Shown: piece by piece, positions 8,977 through 20,349 of the stretch
How the letters are laid out: every line of letters begins with the position of its first letter
Position numbering within the stretch: the first letter of the stretch is position 1
Assembly: GCA_025736915.1 (NCBI GenBank)
Contig: CP107049.1
Location: forward strand, 2,852,001-2,916,000
Reading direction: 5' to 3'
Source of the DNA: Acinetobacter nosocomialis
GTDB lineage: Bacteria; Pseudomonadota; Gammaproteobacteria; Pseudomonadales; Moraxellaceae
DNA: 64,000 nucleotides
Notes under the pieces: model-generated
What the model was told of the DNA's origin: nothing
Databases searched by the model: none
Seen by the model: only the letters and a program-made list of their open reading frames with translations
Position numbers and translations under genes: made by a program

Positions 8977-11016
8977 ATGTCATCTGCCAGTCAACTGAAC
9001 AACAAGCAAGAAGAAGCCATGAAATATACTCAAGGCCCTTTATTGGTGCTTGCTGGCGCTGGTTCAGGTAAAACATCGGTAATTACGCGTAAAATTGCCT
9101 ATTTGGTGCAACATTGCCGTATTCCTGCGCATCGTATTACAGCGATGACCTTTACCAATAAAGCTGCACGTGAAATGAAAGAGCGTGTGACCAAGCTTTT
9201 ATCTCGTGAAGAAGCAAAAGGTTTATCCGTTTCGACTTTCCATACTTTTGGTTTAAATCTTTTACGTTTAGAACTTAAAAATTTACCTTTAAAAGCTAAT
9301 TTTTCGATTTTGGATGCAGATGACTGTAAACGCATTTTGATGGATTTGATGCATCGCGATAATTTGTCGGGTGCGGAGAGTAAAGAATTAATTGCCAAGG
9401 CAATGAAGAAAATTTCAGATTGGAAGAACGATCTGATTTTGCCTGAACAAGCACATTCGACGTGTGAAACTCCTGAAGATGTGCAGTTTGCTCACCTTTA
9501 CCAACTTTATGAACGTAATTTACGTGCCTACAATGCTGTCGATTTTGATGACCTCATTGTTATGCCAACCCGCTTATTGCAAGAAAATGCAGAAGTACGT
9601 GACAAGTGGCAAAACCGTGTTCGTTATTTATTGGTCGATGAATATCAAGATACCAACACCGCGCAATATATTTTAGTGAAACTGTTGGTTGGTGTAATGG
9701 GGCAGTTTACGGCCGTGGGTGATGATGACCAGTCAATTTACGCATGGCGTGGAGCGAAGCCTGAAAACATGGCTTTGCTTAAACAGGATTTCCCAAATTT
9801 ACATATTATTAAGCTTGAGCAAAATTACCGCTCGACCAGCCGTATTTTGAAAGCTGCGAACTGTGTAATTCAAAATAACCCGCATATTTTTGATAAGAAA
9901 TTGTGGAGTGATAAAGGGCATGGCGAGGTCATCCGAATTATTACCTGTCGTAATGATGATGATGAAGCAGAACGCGTAGTCAAAGACTTACTGACTCATA
10001 AACTGATGAATGGTAAGAACTGGAAAGATTACGCTGTGTTATACCGTGGTAACTTTCAGGCACGTGTATTAGAAACCCAGCTTCGCCAAATGCAAATTCC
10101 GTACAAACTCTCTGGTGGTACATCGTTCTTTGCTCGTGCAGAAATTAAAGACGTGATGAGCTACCTGCGTCTTATTATTAACCCTGAAGATGACAGTGCT
10201 TTCTTACGTATTATTAATACCCCTAAACGTGCGATTGGCCCAGTTACCCTTGAGAAGCTAGGTTTATTTGCGCAAGAAAATAATTTGTCTTTACTTGGTG
10301 CCTCTTCTGACCAACGCTTAAGCATGGTTCTTCCTAAAAAAGCAGAAACTCAATTGCATGAGTTTGCGGATTTTATCGCGACGTTTACGCGTGAGTTGCT
10401 AGAAGATGATGAGCCTGTGCCTAAAGTTCGTCAAATGATGAATGAAGCGGGTTATATCGACTATATTCGTGAACAGTCAGCAACACCTGCTCAAGAGAAA
10501 AGTAAACTCGATAACATCGAGAATTTATTTACCAGTATTCAAAATCTGATTAATCGTGCAGAAGATGTTGATGAAAAGAACATTGAAAGCGTCATTCGCA
10601 AACTGGTGTTACTTGACCTGTTAGAACAGCAGCAAGAAGAAGAGGACACTGACAAAGTAAACCTACTTACTTTGCATGCAGCAAAAGGTTTGGAGTTCCC
10701 ATATGTGTACATTATGGGACTTGAAGAAGAACTTTTACCGCATAAAAACTCGATTGCAGCTGAAACCATTGAAGAAGAACGCCGTCTTATGTACGTGGGT
10801 ATTACTCGCGCACGTCAAGGCTTAACTTTGACTTTGGCAGAACAGCGTAAAAATGGTGGTCAAATGAAACAAATGACCCCAAGCCGTTTCCTTGATGAGC
10901 TTCCACAAGACGAACTCGAATGGTTAGGGCGTAAAAAGAAAATTGCAGCAAATGTTGATCCTAAAGAACAGGCTCAACAATATTTGGCAAATTTAAAAGC
11001 TTTATTAAAGCGTTAA
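8977..11016 (+). CDS. rep: ATP-dependent DNA helicase Rep
   Basis: A 679-residue superfamily 1A 3'-5' helicase that helps the replisome past bound proteins. All motifs are in order: Q-motif and Walker A (LNNKQEEAM, GAGSGKTS near residue 30), Ia (TFTNKAAREM), II (VDEYQDTN), III (DDDQSIYAWRGA), IV (QNYRS), V (LTLHAAKGLEF) and VI (EERRLMYVGITRA). The length and the lack of a long UvrD C-terminal tail favour Rep over UvrD. dut follows after 23 bases without a terminator, so the two may be co-transcribed. Confidence 0.93.
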   Translation: MSSASQLNNKQEEAMKYTQGPLLVLAGAGSGKTSVITRKIAYLVQHCRIPAHRITAMTFTNKAAREMKERVTKLLSREEAKGLSVSTFHTFGLNLLRLELKNLPLKANFSILDADDCKRILMDLMHRDNLSGAESKELIAKAMKKISDWKNDLILPEQAHSTCETPEDVQFAHLYQLYERNLRAYNAVDFDDLIVMPTRLLQENAEVRDKWQNRVRYLLVDEYQDTNTAQYILVKLLVGVMGQFTAVGDDDQSIYAWRGAKPENMALLKQDFPNLHIIKLEQNYRSTSRILKAANCVIQNNPHIFDKKLWSDKGHGEVIRIITCRNDDDEAERVVKDLLTHKLMNGKNWKDYAVLYRGNFQARVLETQLRQMQIPYKLSGGTSFFARAEIKDVMSYLRLIINPEDDSAFLRIINTPKRAIGPVTLEKLGLFAQENNLSLLGASSDQRLSMVLPKKAETQLHEFADFIATFTRELLEDDEPVPKVRQMMNEAGYIDYIREQSATPAQEKSKLDNIENLFTSIQNLINRAEDVDEKNIESVIRKLVLLDLLEQQQEEEDTDKVNLLTLHAAKGLEFPYVYIMGLEEELLPHKNSIAAETIEEERRLMYVGITRARQGLTLTLAEQRKNGGQMKQMTPSRFLDELPQDELEWLGRKKKIAANVDPKEQAQQYLANLKALLKR

Positions 11017-11039
11017 TTTTTTAATTTTTAGGAAATCCC

Positions 11040-11492
11040 ATGAAAGTTCAAGTTAAATTGCTCGATCCGCGTTTAGGTAAAGAATGGCCTTTACCTTCAT
11101 ATGCAACAGCAGGATCAGCAGGTTTAGATTTACGTGCCTGTTTAGATGAAGCAATTGAAATTGAACCAGGCCAAACTGTATTAGTTAAAACAGGTATGGC
11201 AACTTATATTCATGATGTGAATTTTGCTGGTTTAATTTTACCACGTTCAGGTTTAGGCCATAAACACGGTATTGTTCTTGGTAATTTAGTTGGGTTAATT
11301 GACTCGGACTATCAAGGTGAATTGATGGTTTCAGTTTGGAACCGTGGTCAAACGACATTCCGTTTAGAGCCAGGCGAGCGTTTAGCACAATATGTTTTAG
11401 TTCCAGTTGTTCAGGCTGAGTTTGAACAAGTAGAGGAATTTGAAGAAACTTTACGCGGTGCTGGCGGCTTTGGTCACACTGGTAAACAATAA
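11040..11492 (+). CDS. dut: Deoxyuridine 5'-triphosphate nucleotidohydrolase (dUTPase)
   Basis: The 150-residue trimeric dUTPase hydrolyses dUTP to dUMP, keeping uracil out of DNA and supplying thymidylate synthesis. Its five motifs are visible: AGLDLRA (I), [10 protein letters not shown] (II), [10 protein letters not shown] (III), RLAQYVL (IV) and the C-terminal arm [10 protein letters not shown] (V) that closes over the site. The length matches E. coli Dut. AGGAA lies just before the ATG. The gene is downstream of rep and followed by a terminator. Confidence 0.97.
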   Translation: MKVQVKLLDPRLGKEWPLPSYATAGSAGLDLRACLDEAIEIEPGQTVLVKTGMATYIHDVNFAGLILPRSGLGHKHGIVLGNLVGLIDSDYQGELMVSVWNRGQTTFRLEPGERLAQYVLVPVVQAEFEQVEEFEETLRGAGGFGHTGKQ

Positions 11493-11516
11493 TTAACTTA
11501 TAAAAAATAATGAAAA

Positions 11517-11547
11517 GAAACGCCTGTTTTACAGGTGTTTCTTTTTA
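11517..11547 (+). terminator. Terminator after dut
   Basis: The stem GAAACGCCTG/CAGGTGTTTC (one G-T pair) with loop TTTTA is followed by a T-run. Confidence 0.85.
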
Positions 11548-11680
11548 TACCTTGAATGTTACAATGAATTATATTACAACACGCTTTACTCATACTCTTT
11601 TAACTTTTTTAGCAAATACCCTTTTGAATACTCTATGTTTTTGCGATAGATCAGATTGATCTTTAAATAGAAGATACGCT

Positions 11681-14022
<2,342 letters not shown>

Positions 14023-14039
14023 AGTGAGTATTTTGATTA

Positions 14040-14067
14040 AAAGACCACGCTAAGTGGTCTTTTTTTA
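14040..14067 (+). terminator. Terminator after argB
   Basis: The stem AAGACCAC/GTGGTCTT with loop GCTAA is followed by a T-run. Confidence 0.92.
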
Positions 14068-14140
14068 TGTCATTTAATTTTGGTCATTTTTTTGTCATAA
14101 GCTTTGACTAGTGTAAGGGGTGTCACTAGGAGCGTTCATT

Positions 14141-14923
14141 ATGCTGGAAAAATTTAATCAATATCGCCAAACGTGGACTTTACCTCTAAATCGTCATAAG
14201 ACTACGAATCAAACACAATTTCGCTTTGAATGGGTTGATAATTTAAAAGAATTACAAGATGTACAACGGTTTCGCGCACAACAATTTAGTAAACAATTCG
14301 GTATTCATTTTGAAGATAACTTAGATCAAGATATTTACGATTTTAGCTGTGAGCATGCAGTATTACGTGAGAAATGGACAGGAGAGATTGTGGCTTATAC
14401 ACGACTCAAACTCTTCCAAGGCCATGAAATAGCGCAAAGCTATAGTGCTCATGAGTTTGATATTGTTCCTCACTTATCCCATTTGCCAAATGTATTAGAA
14501 ATAGGGCGTACCTGTGTACATCCACGTTTTCGTAATGGTAAGGCACTTTCAACGTTATGGCTAAATCTAGCACCTAAAGTGTTGTGGTCAATGCGAGCTA
14601 AATACTTGATGGGCTGTGTAAGTATTCACCTGCAAGATAATTTGGCCAGAGCGTACTATACGCACCGCCAGATTCAACAATTACCAGACAGCAAAACTAT
14701 CGATATTCGTTCTAAAAAAATTTATGAACCTGAATATCCAGAGTTCAGTTTTCCTCAAGATGAACGTATGCCAAAACTGTTCCAAATGTATTTGAGTATG
14801 CAATCTAAACTGTCTAAAGATGCCTTTTTTGATGCTGAATTTAACTGTCTCGATTATTTTGTATTTTTGGAAGTAAATAAAATTGCCACTTCCTTTGTAA
14901 TGAACAAAATGGCTCAACGATAA
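14141..14923 (+). CDS. GNAT-fold acyltransferase, OlsB/autoinducer-synthase-like
   Basis: A 260-residue protein with the acyl-carrier-protein-dependent GNAT fold shared by ornithine N-acyltransferase OlsB and N-acyl amino acid or homoserine lactone synthases. The hallmark is an early RFRAQQFSKQFG segment, an acidic D.D.YDFSCEH block, then LEIGRTCVHPRFRNGKAL and KYLMGCVSIH. I start at 14141 because AGGAG lies ahead of it; the frame opens at 14120. The gene stands alone, without an OlsA neighbour. Its product is therefore uncertain: an ornithine-lipid precursor is the best guess, a signal or another N-acyl amino acid the alternative. Confidence 0.7.
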   Translation: MLEKFNQYRQTWTLPLNRHKTTNQTQFRFEWVDNLKELQDVQRFRAQQFSKQFGIHFEDNLDQDIYDFSCEHAVLREKWTGEIVAYTRLKLFQGHEIAQSYSAHEFDIVPHLSHLPNVLEIGRTCVHPRFRNGKALSTLWLNLAPKVLWSMRAKYLMGCVSIHLQDNLARAYYTHRQIQQLPDSKTIDIRSKKIYEPEYPEFSFPQDERMPKLFQMYLSMQSKLSKDAFFDAEFNCLDYFVFLEVNKIATSFVMNKMAQR

Positions 14924-15031
14924 AGATATCTTATATTTTGTAATAGCGAGCGCATATTGGGATTTACAAGCTATTTTACTCTCATGCACAATAGTATGTA
15001 TGAGGTAATGAAGCGAAAAGTTTAGAACAAT

Positions 15032-15880
15032 ATGTGCCAGCTATTAGGAATGAATTGTGCAACACCAACGGATATCACTTTTTCTTTCCGTGGTTTTTCA
15101 CAGCGCGCAGGAATTACCTCGGACCATAGTGATGGTTTTGGTATAGCCTTTTTTGAAGACAAGGCATGCCGTTTATTTGTAGACAACCAGTCTGCGGTTG
15201 AATCTCCAATAGCTGATCTTATTCGTAACTATCCCATCAAATCACGTAATGTAATCGCCCATATTCGTAAGGCGACCCAAGGCAAAATCACGCTTGAGAA
15301 CTCACATCCTTTTATTCGTGAGTTATGGGGACGTCACTGGATTTTTGCCCATAATGGCGATTTACATGATTTTAATCCACCTTTGAGTGGACGTTTTACA
15401 CCTGTAGGGAATACAGATAGCGAAAGAGCATTTTGTTATTTACTCGATCAACTGGTAGAAGTATTTGGTTATGAAGAGCCAAGTCTTGAACAGATATTTG
15501 AAGTGTTAGAGAAAATTTCTCCGCAAATTGCAGAATATGGCACCTTTAATTTCTGTTTATCTAATGGCAAAGCTTTATTTAGTTATGCCATTACTAAATT
15601 ACATTGGTTAGTTCGCGAATATCCATTTAATAATGCACATTTAATTGATTTAGATGTCGAAGTTGATTTTAGTCAGGTGACTACTCCTGAAGATCGAGTT
15701 GCAGTAATTACAACTGAGCCTTTAACACATAATGAAACTTGGACAGCTTATCAACCCGGTGAAATGATTTTATTTCAACATGGTCAGCCTATAAAAAAAT
15801 CAATAACACATGTTGAAAGATTAATACGTGAAGATAAAAACCCTGAACTTAAACGTATTACTCGGGCAGACCAATATTAA
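15032..15880 (+). CDS. Class II glutamine amidotransferase (YafJ-like)
   Basis: A 282-residue Ntn-hydrolase glutaminase domain without a synthetase partner domain. The second residue is Cys (MCQLLGMNCA), which becomes the catalytic N-terminal nucleophile after Met removal; this confirms the ATG. Active-site blocks AHIRKATQG, NSHPF and FAHNGDL are present, followed by GNTDSERAF. This matches the YafJ family, whose acceptor substrate is not well defined. The gene is monocistronic, with a very AT-rich hairpin after it. Confidence 0.9.
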   Translation: MCQLLGMNCATPTDITFSFRGFSQRAGITSDHSDGFGIAFFEDKACRLFVDNQSAVESPIADLIRNYPIKSRNVIAHIRKATQGKITLENSHPFIRELWGRHWIFAHNGDLHDFNPPLSGRFTPVGNTDSERAFCYLLDQLVEVFGYEEPSLEQIFEVLEKISPQIAEYGTFNFCLSNGKALFSYAITKLHWLVREYPFNNAHLIDLDVEVDFSQVTTPEDRVAVITTEPLTHNETWTAYQPGEMILFQHGQPIKKSITHVERLIREDKNPELKRITRADQY

Positions 15881-15935
15881 TTTTTAAGTAAATGAGTGTA
15901 AATGCTTAATTAATATATATATTTACTTAATTAAT

Positions 15936-15971
15936 AATAAAGTATTTTGTTTAAAAAATACTTTATTGTTT
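15936..15971 (+). terminator. AT-rich terminator-like hairpin
   Basis: Perfect 13-bp arms AATAAAGTATTTT/AAAATACTTTATT with a 6-base loop are followed by GTTTTAG. They lie 56 bases after the amidotransferase stop. The stem is almost free of G and C, so terminator strength is uncertain. The rest of 15881-16131 is AT-rich promoter territory for the next gene. Confidence 0.6.
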
Positions 15972-16131
15972 TAGTCGGTTAATATTATTTAATTGTTTAA
16001 AAATCAAAAACTTAATTCATTATCTATTTTTATTTATATAAAACCGACGAAATAGGTTTGTTTTTATTTATACCCTTTAAAGATAAGATGCGGCTTATGC
16101 AACAGTCATTGAACATCATTGGGGGTGGTGT

Positions 16132-16587
16132 ATGAAAATGAAATGGGCTTCAGAATATAATACGGGTATTGATGTTATTGATGAGCAACACAAACGAATA
16201 CTTGATTATATTAATGAGATTGATGATGTAAAAGATGATGAGGATAGACGTCGTATTAAAGATGTTTTAGATAATATTATCGATTATACGCAGTCACATT
16301 TTACCTTTGAAGAAAGTTTGCAAGAAGAAGCTGATTATAAATATAGAGTACCTCATAAACGTGTACATGACTTGTTTATTAAGAAAATAGAGTTATATCG
16401 TGAACGTTTTGAAATGGGACATACGATTGAAGCTGAATTACAAGAAATTTTGGCTAAATGGTTAATTAATCATATTCAACATGATGATGCTGATTATGTA
16501 GGGGCAGTAAAAGAAAATATGATGGGGATTATTAGAGAAAAAGAAAAGAAGAAAGGAAAGAACTGGTTCGCCCGTTTTTTCTCATAA
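16132..16587 (+). CDS. Bacteriohemerythrin
   Basis: A 151-residue single-domain hemerythrin, a four-helix bundle with a non-heme di-iron site that binds O2. The full ligand set is visible: His in DEQHKR (near residue 20), HFTFEE (His and Glu, near 61-65), HKRVH (near 80) and HIQHDD (near 117-122). The C-terminus is basic (REKEKKKGK). GGGGTGG precedes the ATG; a second in-frame ATG two codons on is an alternative start. It may store or sense oxygen. It is monocistronic and closed by a terminator. Confidence 0.92.
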   Translation: MKMKWASEYNTGIDVIDEQHKRILDYINEIDDVKDDEDRRRIKDVLDNIIDYTQSHFTFEESLQEEADYKYRVPHKRVHDLFIKKIELYRERFEMGHTIEAELQEILAKWLINHIQHDDADYVGAVKENMMGIIREKEKKKGKNWFARFFS

Positions 16588-16623
16588 CTTTAACTGGAAG
16601 AACTCTAATATACAGTTAGCGCG

Positions 16624-16657
16624 GCAAACTATCGTTTCGGTGGTTTGCTTTTTTTTA
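16624..16657 (+). terminator. Terminator after bacteriohemerythrin
   Basis: The 11-bp stem GCAAACTATCG/CGGTGGTTTGC (two G-T pairs) with a TTT loop is followed by a long T-run. Confidence 0.85.
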
Positions 16658-16725
16658 TGGCGCAAACTTTGATTTTCATGCATGAGACGGGCAAAATATC
16701 TAAAGACTTTTTCAAGGAATGCATA

Positions 16726-17808
16726 ATGCAGGACATACCTATGTCACGTTGGTTATCGCCTCTTATGGCGTTTTGCTTATCTTTTGTCATCATGGCCACT
16801 TTGGCACCAACCATGGGCATCCAGATTGATCGTCAGCTCGATTTCTGGTTATTGTGGTTTGGCACAATGTTGTTATTGGCGTTACCAGTTTGTTATTTGG
16901 AAATTGCTTTAGCAAAACGATCTAAAACAACCGCTTTAAATGCGTTATCGAGTTTAACTCGTGAAGCAGATAGCTCGCCTAAATGGCGCGTGGTTGGCTG
17001 GCTTGCTGTTGCTTTTATTCCTTTCTTGGCGGGTAATGTGCTGAGCACTGCAAGTAATATATTGGTTGCGCAGTTTGCTCCAAGCATTTCAGGTCAAATC
17101 ATTTTTGCAGGCCTTGCAGTTGCTGCCTTGGTCTTATCATTTATTCCTCGTCAAATTCTTGTTTTGTTAATGACCTTAGGGGTAATCGCTTCTATTGTGT
17201 TAGCAAACATGATGGGTACGACTTTACAGCCTTGGCATTGGACCAATGTAGAGTTTAAAGAGTGGGGGAATGCAACTGTACTTGCACTTGTAGCAAGTGG
17301 TTTAGGTTTAGGACTTTACTGGCAAAATAGTGTCGGCACTGTTCAGACTCAAGAAGGTGCAACTAAAACTGTTCTTCCAATTTGGTTGGCTCAGCTCATT
17401 GCTGTAATTGCTTTTGGTTTCTTCTCGCTTCAAGCTCAATTACCTGTCCTTACGTGGATATTTACAGGCGTGATGACATCAGCATTATTTGTGCAGTTGG
17501 CAAGAGAGCAACTTGCTCAGCGTCAGCTTATGCCTGTTTTACAATGGGTGATTCTTGTTGTTGCTATTGCAGTTTGGGCGGTGCCTGAACTTCATCGCTT
17601 ATTTACGCTTGTTCTTATGCTTTGGGGCTTACTCATTAGTTTGATTTATGCAATTTTTGCAGGTTGGATTATGAAAATTAGTCACTTACGTAAATCAATG
17701 AATTTCAGCAATGAGCTTTTCTATAATTTATGGCGTATTGCTGTACGTATTGTATTACCACTTTCAATTATTGTGGCAATGATTGCTGTAATTGGGCAAA
17801 GTATCTAA
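16726..17808 (+). CDS. Polytopic membrane protein, distantly NSS-transporter-like
   Basis: A 360-residue hydrophobic protein with about ten membrane helices. I do not recognise it with certainty. The first third (SRWLSPLMAFCLSF..., LLALPVCYLEIALAKR, WRVVGWLAVAFIPFLAGNVL) recalls the beginning of sodium:neurotransmitter symporters (small residue pair, P-x-x-x-LE-x-A, then a Gly-Trp helix). The protein is shorter than that family (usually about 450-600) and lacks a clear sodium-site TM1. The start at 16726 is chosen for AAGGA 8 bases upstream; the frame is open from 16645. Its stop overlaps the rnfH start (TAATG), so translation is coupled. Confidence 0.65.
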   Translation: MQDIPMSRWLSPLMAFCLSFVIMATLAPTMGIQIDRQLDFWLLWFGTMLLLALPVCYLEIALAKRSKTTALNALSSLTREADSSPKWRVVGWLAVAFIPFLAGNVLSTASNILVAQFAPSISGQIIFAGLAVAALVLSFIPRQILVLLMTLGVIASIVLANMMGTTLQPWHWTNVEFKEWGNATVLALVASGLGLGLYWQNSVGTVQTQEGATKTVLPIWLAQLIAVIAFGFFSLQAQLPVLTWIFTGVMTSALFVQLAREQLAQRQLMPVLQWVILVVAIAVWAVPELHRLFTLVLMLWGLLISLIYAIFAGWIMKISHLRKSMNFSNELFYNLWRIAVRIVLPLSIIVAMIAVIGQSI

Positions 17809-18131
17809 TGGAACGCATTCAACAAGTTTGGGTGGCATTTGCGGCGCCAGAGCAACAGTTTCTAATCTCTGTTCCATTTGAACAGGGAATGACTGCTTCA
17901 CAAGCAGTTCAAGTCAGTGGTTTATCAAATCAAGTTGATTTGCCTGAACCACTTCAGCTCGGTGTTTTTGGTGTAAAAGTAGAAGCTGATGCAGTACTAC
18001 ACGCGGGTGATCGAGTTGAGGTTTATAGACCTTTAACGATTAATCCAAAAGACATTCGCCGGAAACGTGCCGCGAAGAATCCTGTAGGCAGATACATTAA
18101 AGGCAATCGCTTTAAGCAATCAGCTCAATAA
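17808..18131 (+). CDS. rnfH: RnfH family ubiquitin-fold protein
   Basis: A 107-residue protein of the RnfH (UPF0125) family with a beta-grasp, ubiquitin-like fold. VWVAFAAPEQQFLISVPFEQGMTASQAVQVSG, split around residues 4-35, and the tail GDRVEVYRPLTINPKDIRRKRA are typical. The start overlaps the preceding stop by one base. In many gammaproteobacteria rnfH sits next to ratA/smpB and faces bamE. Here the bamE neighbour is kept, but the partner upstream is the membrane protein and smpB is not in view. Confidence 0.9.
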   Translation: MERIQQVWVAFAAPEQQFLISVPFEQGMTASQAVQVSGLSNQVDLPEPLQLGVFGVKVEADAVLHAGDRVEVYRPLTINPKDIRRKRAAKNPVGRYIKGNRFKQSAQ

Positions 18132-18133
18132 GC

Positions 18134-18170
18134 AAAACCCCTCAAGTTTTTTCACTTGAGGGGTTTCTTT
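18134..18170. terminator. Bidirectional terminator, rnfH / bamE
   Basis: The stem AAACCCCTCAAGT/ACTTGAGGGGTTT with a TTTTTC loop has T's following on the plus strand and A's preceding. It lies between convergent genes. Confidence 0.93.
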
Positions 18171-18186
18171 TTATTAGAAAAAACGA

Positions 18187-18585
18187 TTATAGTGGTGGGG
18201 CAGTTAAGATCGCTTCTTTAGAAGCAGGTAAACCTGGTTGCGATTCTGGAATAGTCTCTAAACCTTCAATTTTAGTTACAGTTCCAGTTCCATCAAAGTA
18301 AATTTTTAAATGCTGACCATGTGCTGCGGGGATTTTCGCTTTTTTAGCATATGTTCCCGGGATATAGTTGTAGATATAGTCCCAACGTTGTGGATTGAGG
18401 GGATCAGTCACTGTTGGGCTACCAAGCAAAAAGCGCACTTGCTGGAAATTCATGCCGACTTGTACTTGAGAGGCTTGAGCTTTAGTCAATGGAGTCCCTT
18501 GAGGAATATCAACCTTATATACACCAAAGATTGAACAACCAGCTAGGAGTGAAGTGACGAATAACGTCAGCACGAGTTTTTGCAT
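18187..18585 (-). CDS. bamE: Outer membrane assembly factor BamE (OmlA)
   Basis: A 132-residue lipoprotein of the BAM complex that inserts beta-barrel proteins. The signal ends in SLLAGC, with the lipidated Cys near residue 17. The SmpA/OmlA domain follows: DIPQGTPLTKAQASQVQVGM, QVRFLLGSPTVTDPLNPQRWDYIY and YFDGTGTVTKIEG. The length is normal. It is divergent from fur across 111 bases that must hold both promoters. Confidence 0.95.
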   Translation of the reverse strand: MQKLVLTLFVTSLLAGCSIFGVYKVDIPQGTPLTKAQASQVQVGMNFQQVRFLLGSPTVTDPLNPQRWDYIYNYIPGTYAKKAKIPAAHGQHLKIYFDGTGTVTKIEGLETIPESQPGLPASKEAILTAPPL

Positions 18586-18696
18586 TTTGCTACACTATCC
18601 CAATAAATTATGATGCATTTGATCAAAGGATAGATCATACTTCATATAAATTCTATTGCCTATTCCAACTTGAGATTTGTTGAGAGACCTTTTTTC

Positions 18697-19134
18697 ATGC
18701 CTATTTCCAATCAAGATTTGCGCAAAGCTGGACTTAAAGTTACCCTTCCACGAATTAAGATTTTGGAATTATTAGAAAATTCAAAACAGCATCATCTTAG
18801 CGCTGAAGATATTTACAAGACTTTGTTAGAGCAAGGGGAAGATGTCGGACTTGCGACAGTTTACCGTGTGTTAACACAATTTGAAGCTGCGGGCATTATT
18901 CAACGTCATCATTTTGAAAATAACCATTCTGTTTTCGAAATTATGCAAGAAGATCACCACGATCACTTGGTTTGCCAAAACTGTAACAAAGTTATTGAAT
19001 TTACTAATGATGTTATCGAGAAAGAACAGCATTCTGTAGCAGAACAACATGGGTTCACCTTAACGGGTCACTCATTAAATCTCTATGGTTACTGTAATGA
19101 ACCTGAATGTCAGGATGCATTGCGCAAGAAATAA
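18697..19134 (+). CDS. fur: Ferric uptake regulator Fur
   Basis: The 145-residue iron-responsive repressor. An N-terminal winged helix (LRKAGLKVTLPRIKILELLE... VYRVLTQFEAAGII) is followed by a metal-binding dimerisation domain with HHDHLVCQNC and a second C...C pair (YGYCNEPEC). I start at 18697, which gives the family N-terminus (MPISNQDLRKAGLK); the frame is open from 18670. The gene ends at a strong bidirectional terminator. Iron or Fur autoregulation is likely but no Fur box was confirmed by eye. Confidence 0.96.
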   Translation: MPISNQDLRKAGLKVTLPRIKILELLENSKQHHLSAEDIYKTLLEQGEDVGLATVYRVLTQFEAAGIIQRHHFENNHSVFEIMQEDHHDHLVCQNCNKVIEFTNDVIEKEQHSVAEQHGFTLTGHSLNLYGYCNEPECQDALRKK

Positions 19135-19159
19135 TCGTTTTCACATAAAGAAAACAAAT

Positions 19160-19194
19160 AAAAAAGGAAGGTTACGTTTAACCTTCCTTTTTTT
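19160..19194. terminator. Bidirectional terminator, fur / pilU
   Basis: The stem AAAAGGAAGGTTA/TTAACCTTCCTTTT with loop CGT is flanked by A and T runs. Confidence 0.93.
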
Positions 19195-19203
19195 ATGAAG
19201 AAA

Positions 19204-20322
19204 TTACTGACGGTCGAAAGTTAAATGTTGTTTTTCGTCTGTAATTTGATCAGGACCTTCATTTGCAAGCTTAATCGTTAAACGTAAATCGTTTGGTGAG
19301 TCGGCATGTTTAAGGGCATCTTTATAAGTAATTTGGCCTGCTTTATATAAATCAAATAAAGCTTGGTCAAAGGTCTGCATACCCAGTTCACGTGAGCGTT
19401 TCATCAAGTCCTTAATTTCATGAATTTCGCCTTTACGGATATAGTCTGAAATTAATGGTGAGTTAATTAAAATCTCAATCGCTGCACGACGTGAATTACC
19501 ATCTGGCGTTGGAATAAGCTGCTGAGCAATCATGGCTTTTAAGTTAAGCGACAGGTCCATGTAGAGCTGGCTATGTCGGTCACTTTCAAAGAAGTGAATA
19601 ATACGGTCGAGTGCTTGGTTGGCGTTGTTGGCGTGCATTGTTGCTAATACAAGATGACCTGTTTCAGCAAAGCCAATTGCATAGTCCATCACTTCACGCG
19701 AACGGATCTCACCAATTAAGATGACATCGGGTGCTTGTCGTAACGTGTTTTTTAAAGCAATTTCAAATGAGTCCGTATCAATACCGACTTCACGTTGAGT
19801 AATAATACAACCCGCATGTTCGTGAATAAACTCAATCGGGTCTTCAATGGTAATGATATGGCCTTTAGAGTTATGGTTACGATGGCTGATCATTGAAGCC
19901 AATGAAGTCGATTTACCTGTACCTGTTGCACCTACGAAAATAATAATGCCACGTTTGGTCATCGATAAATCTTTAAGCACAGTAGGTAACTGTAAGTCAT
20001 CAATCGAAGGAATTTTAGTTTCAATTCGACGTAGAACCATACCCGGCATATCGCGTTGCTGAAAAGCACTCACACGAAAACGCGCCGTTTTATCGCGGTT
20101 CATAATGGCAAAGTTACATTCACGAGTTTCTGCAAATTCTTTACGCTGTTTGTCACTCATGATGGAATGTAAGAGCTGTCCAATTACTTCGCCAGAAAGG
20201 CTATTCTTTGAAATTGGAACAATTTGCCCGTTAATCTTCATTGATGGTGCAACGCCATCTGTAATAAAAAGATCCGATGATTTTTTTTCAACCATGAGGT
20301 TGAGCAAGTCATTAAAATCCAT
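19204..20322 (-). CDS. pilU: Type IV pilus retraction ATPase PilU
   Basis: A 372-residue PilT-like hexameric ATPase that assists pilus retraction, twitching and DNA uptake. The Walker A is GATGTGKST (near residue 131). The Asp/Walker B region VILIGEIRSREVMDYAI and the His box LATMHANNA follow. The N-terminal PAS-like part begins with LMVEKKSSDLFITDG. It lies 27 bases after pilT and is transcribed with it. The weaker Walker B context (IGEIR rather than VGEMRD) and greater length separate PilU from PilT. Confidence 0.95.
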   Translation of the reverse strand: MDFNDLLNLMVEKKSSDLFITDGVAPSMKINGQIVPISKNSLSGEVIGQLLHSIMSDKQRKEFAETRECNFAIMNRDKTARFRVSAFQQRDMPGMVLRRIETKIPSIDDLQLPTVLKDLSMTKRGIIIFVGATGTGKSTSLASMISHRNHNSKGHIITIEDPIEFIHEHAGCIITQREVGIDTDSFEIALKNTLRQAPDVILIGEIRSREVMDYAIGFAETGHLVLATMHANNANQALDRIIHFFESDRHSQLYMDLSLNLKAMIAQQLIPTPDGNSRRAAIEILINSPLISDYIRKGEIHEIKDLMKRSRELGMQTFDQALFDLYKAGQITYKDALKHADSPNDLRLTIKLANEGPDQITDEKQHLTFDRQ

Positions 20323-20349
20323 AATTGTATTCTCGCTATTTTGTTATTT

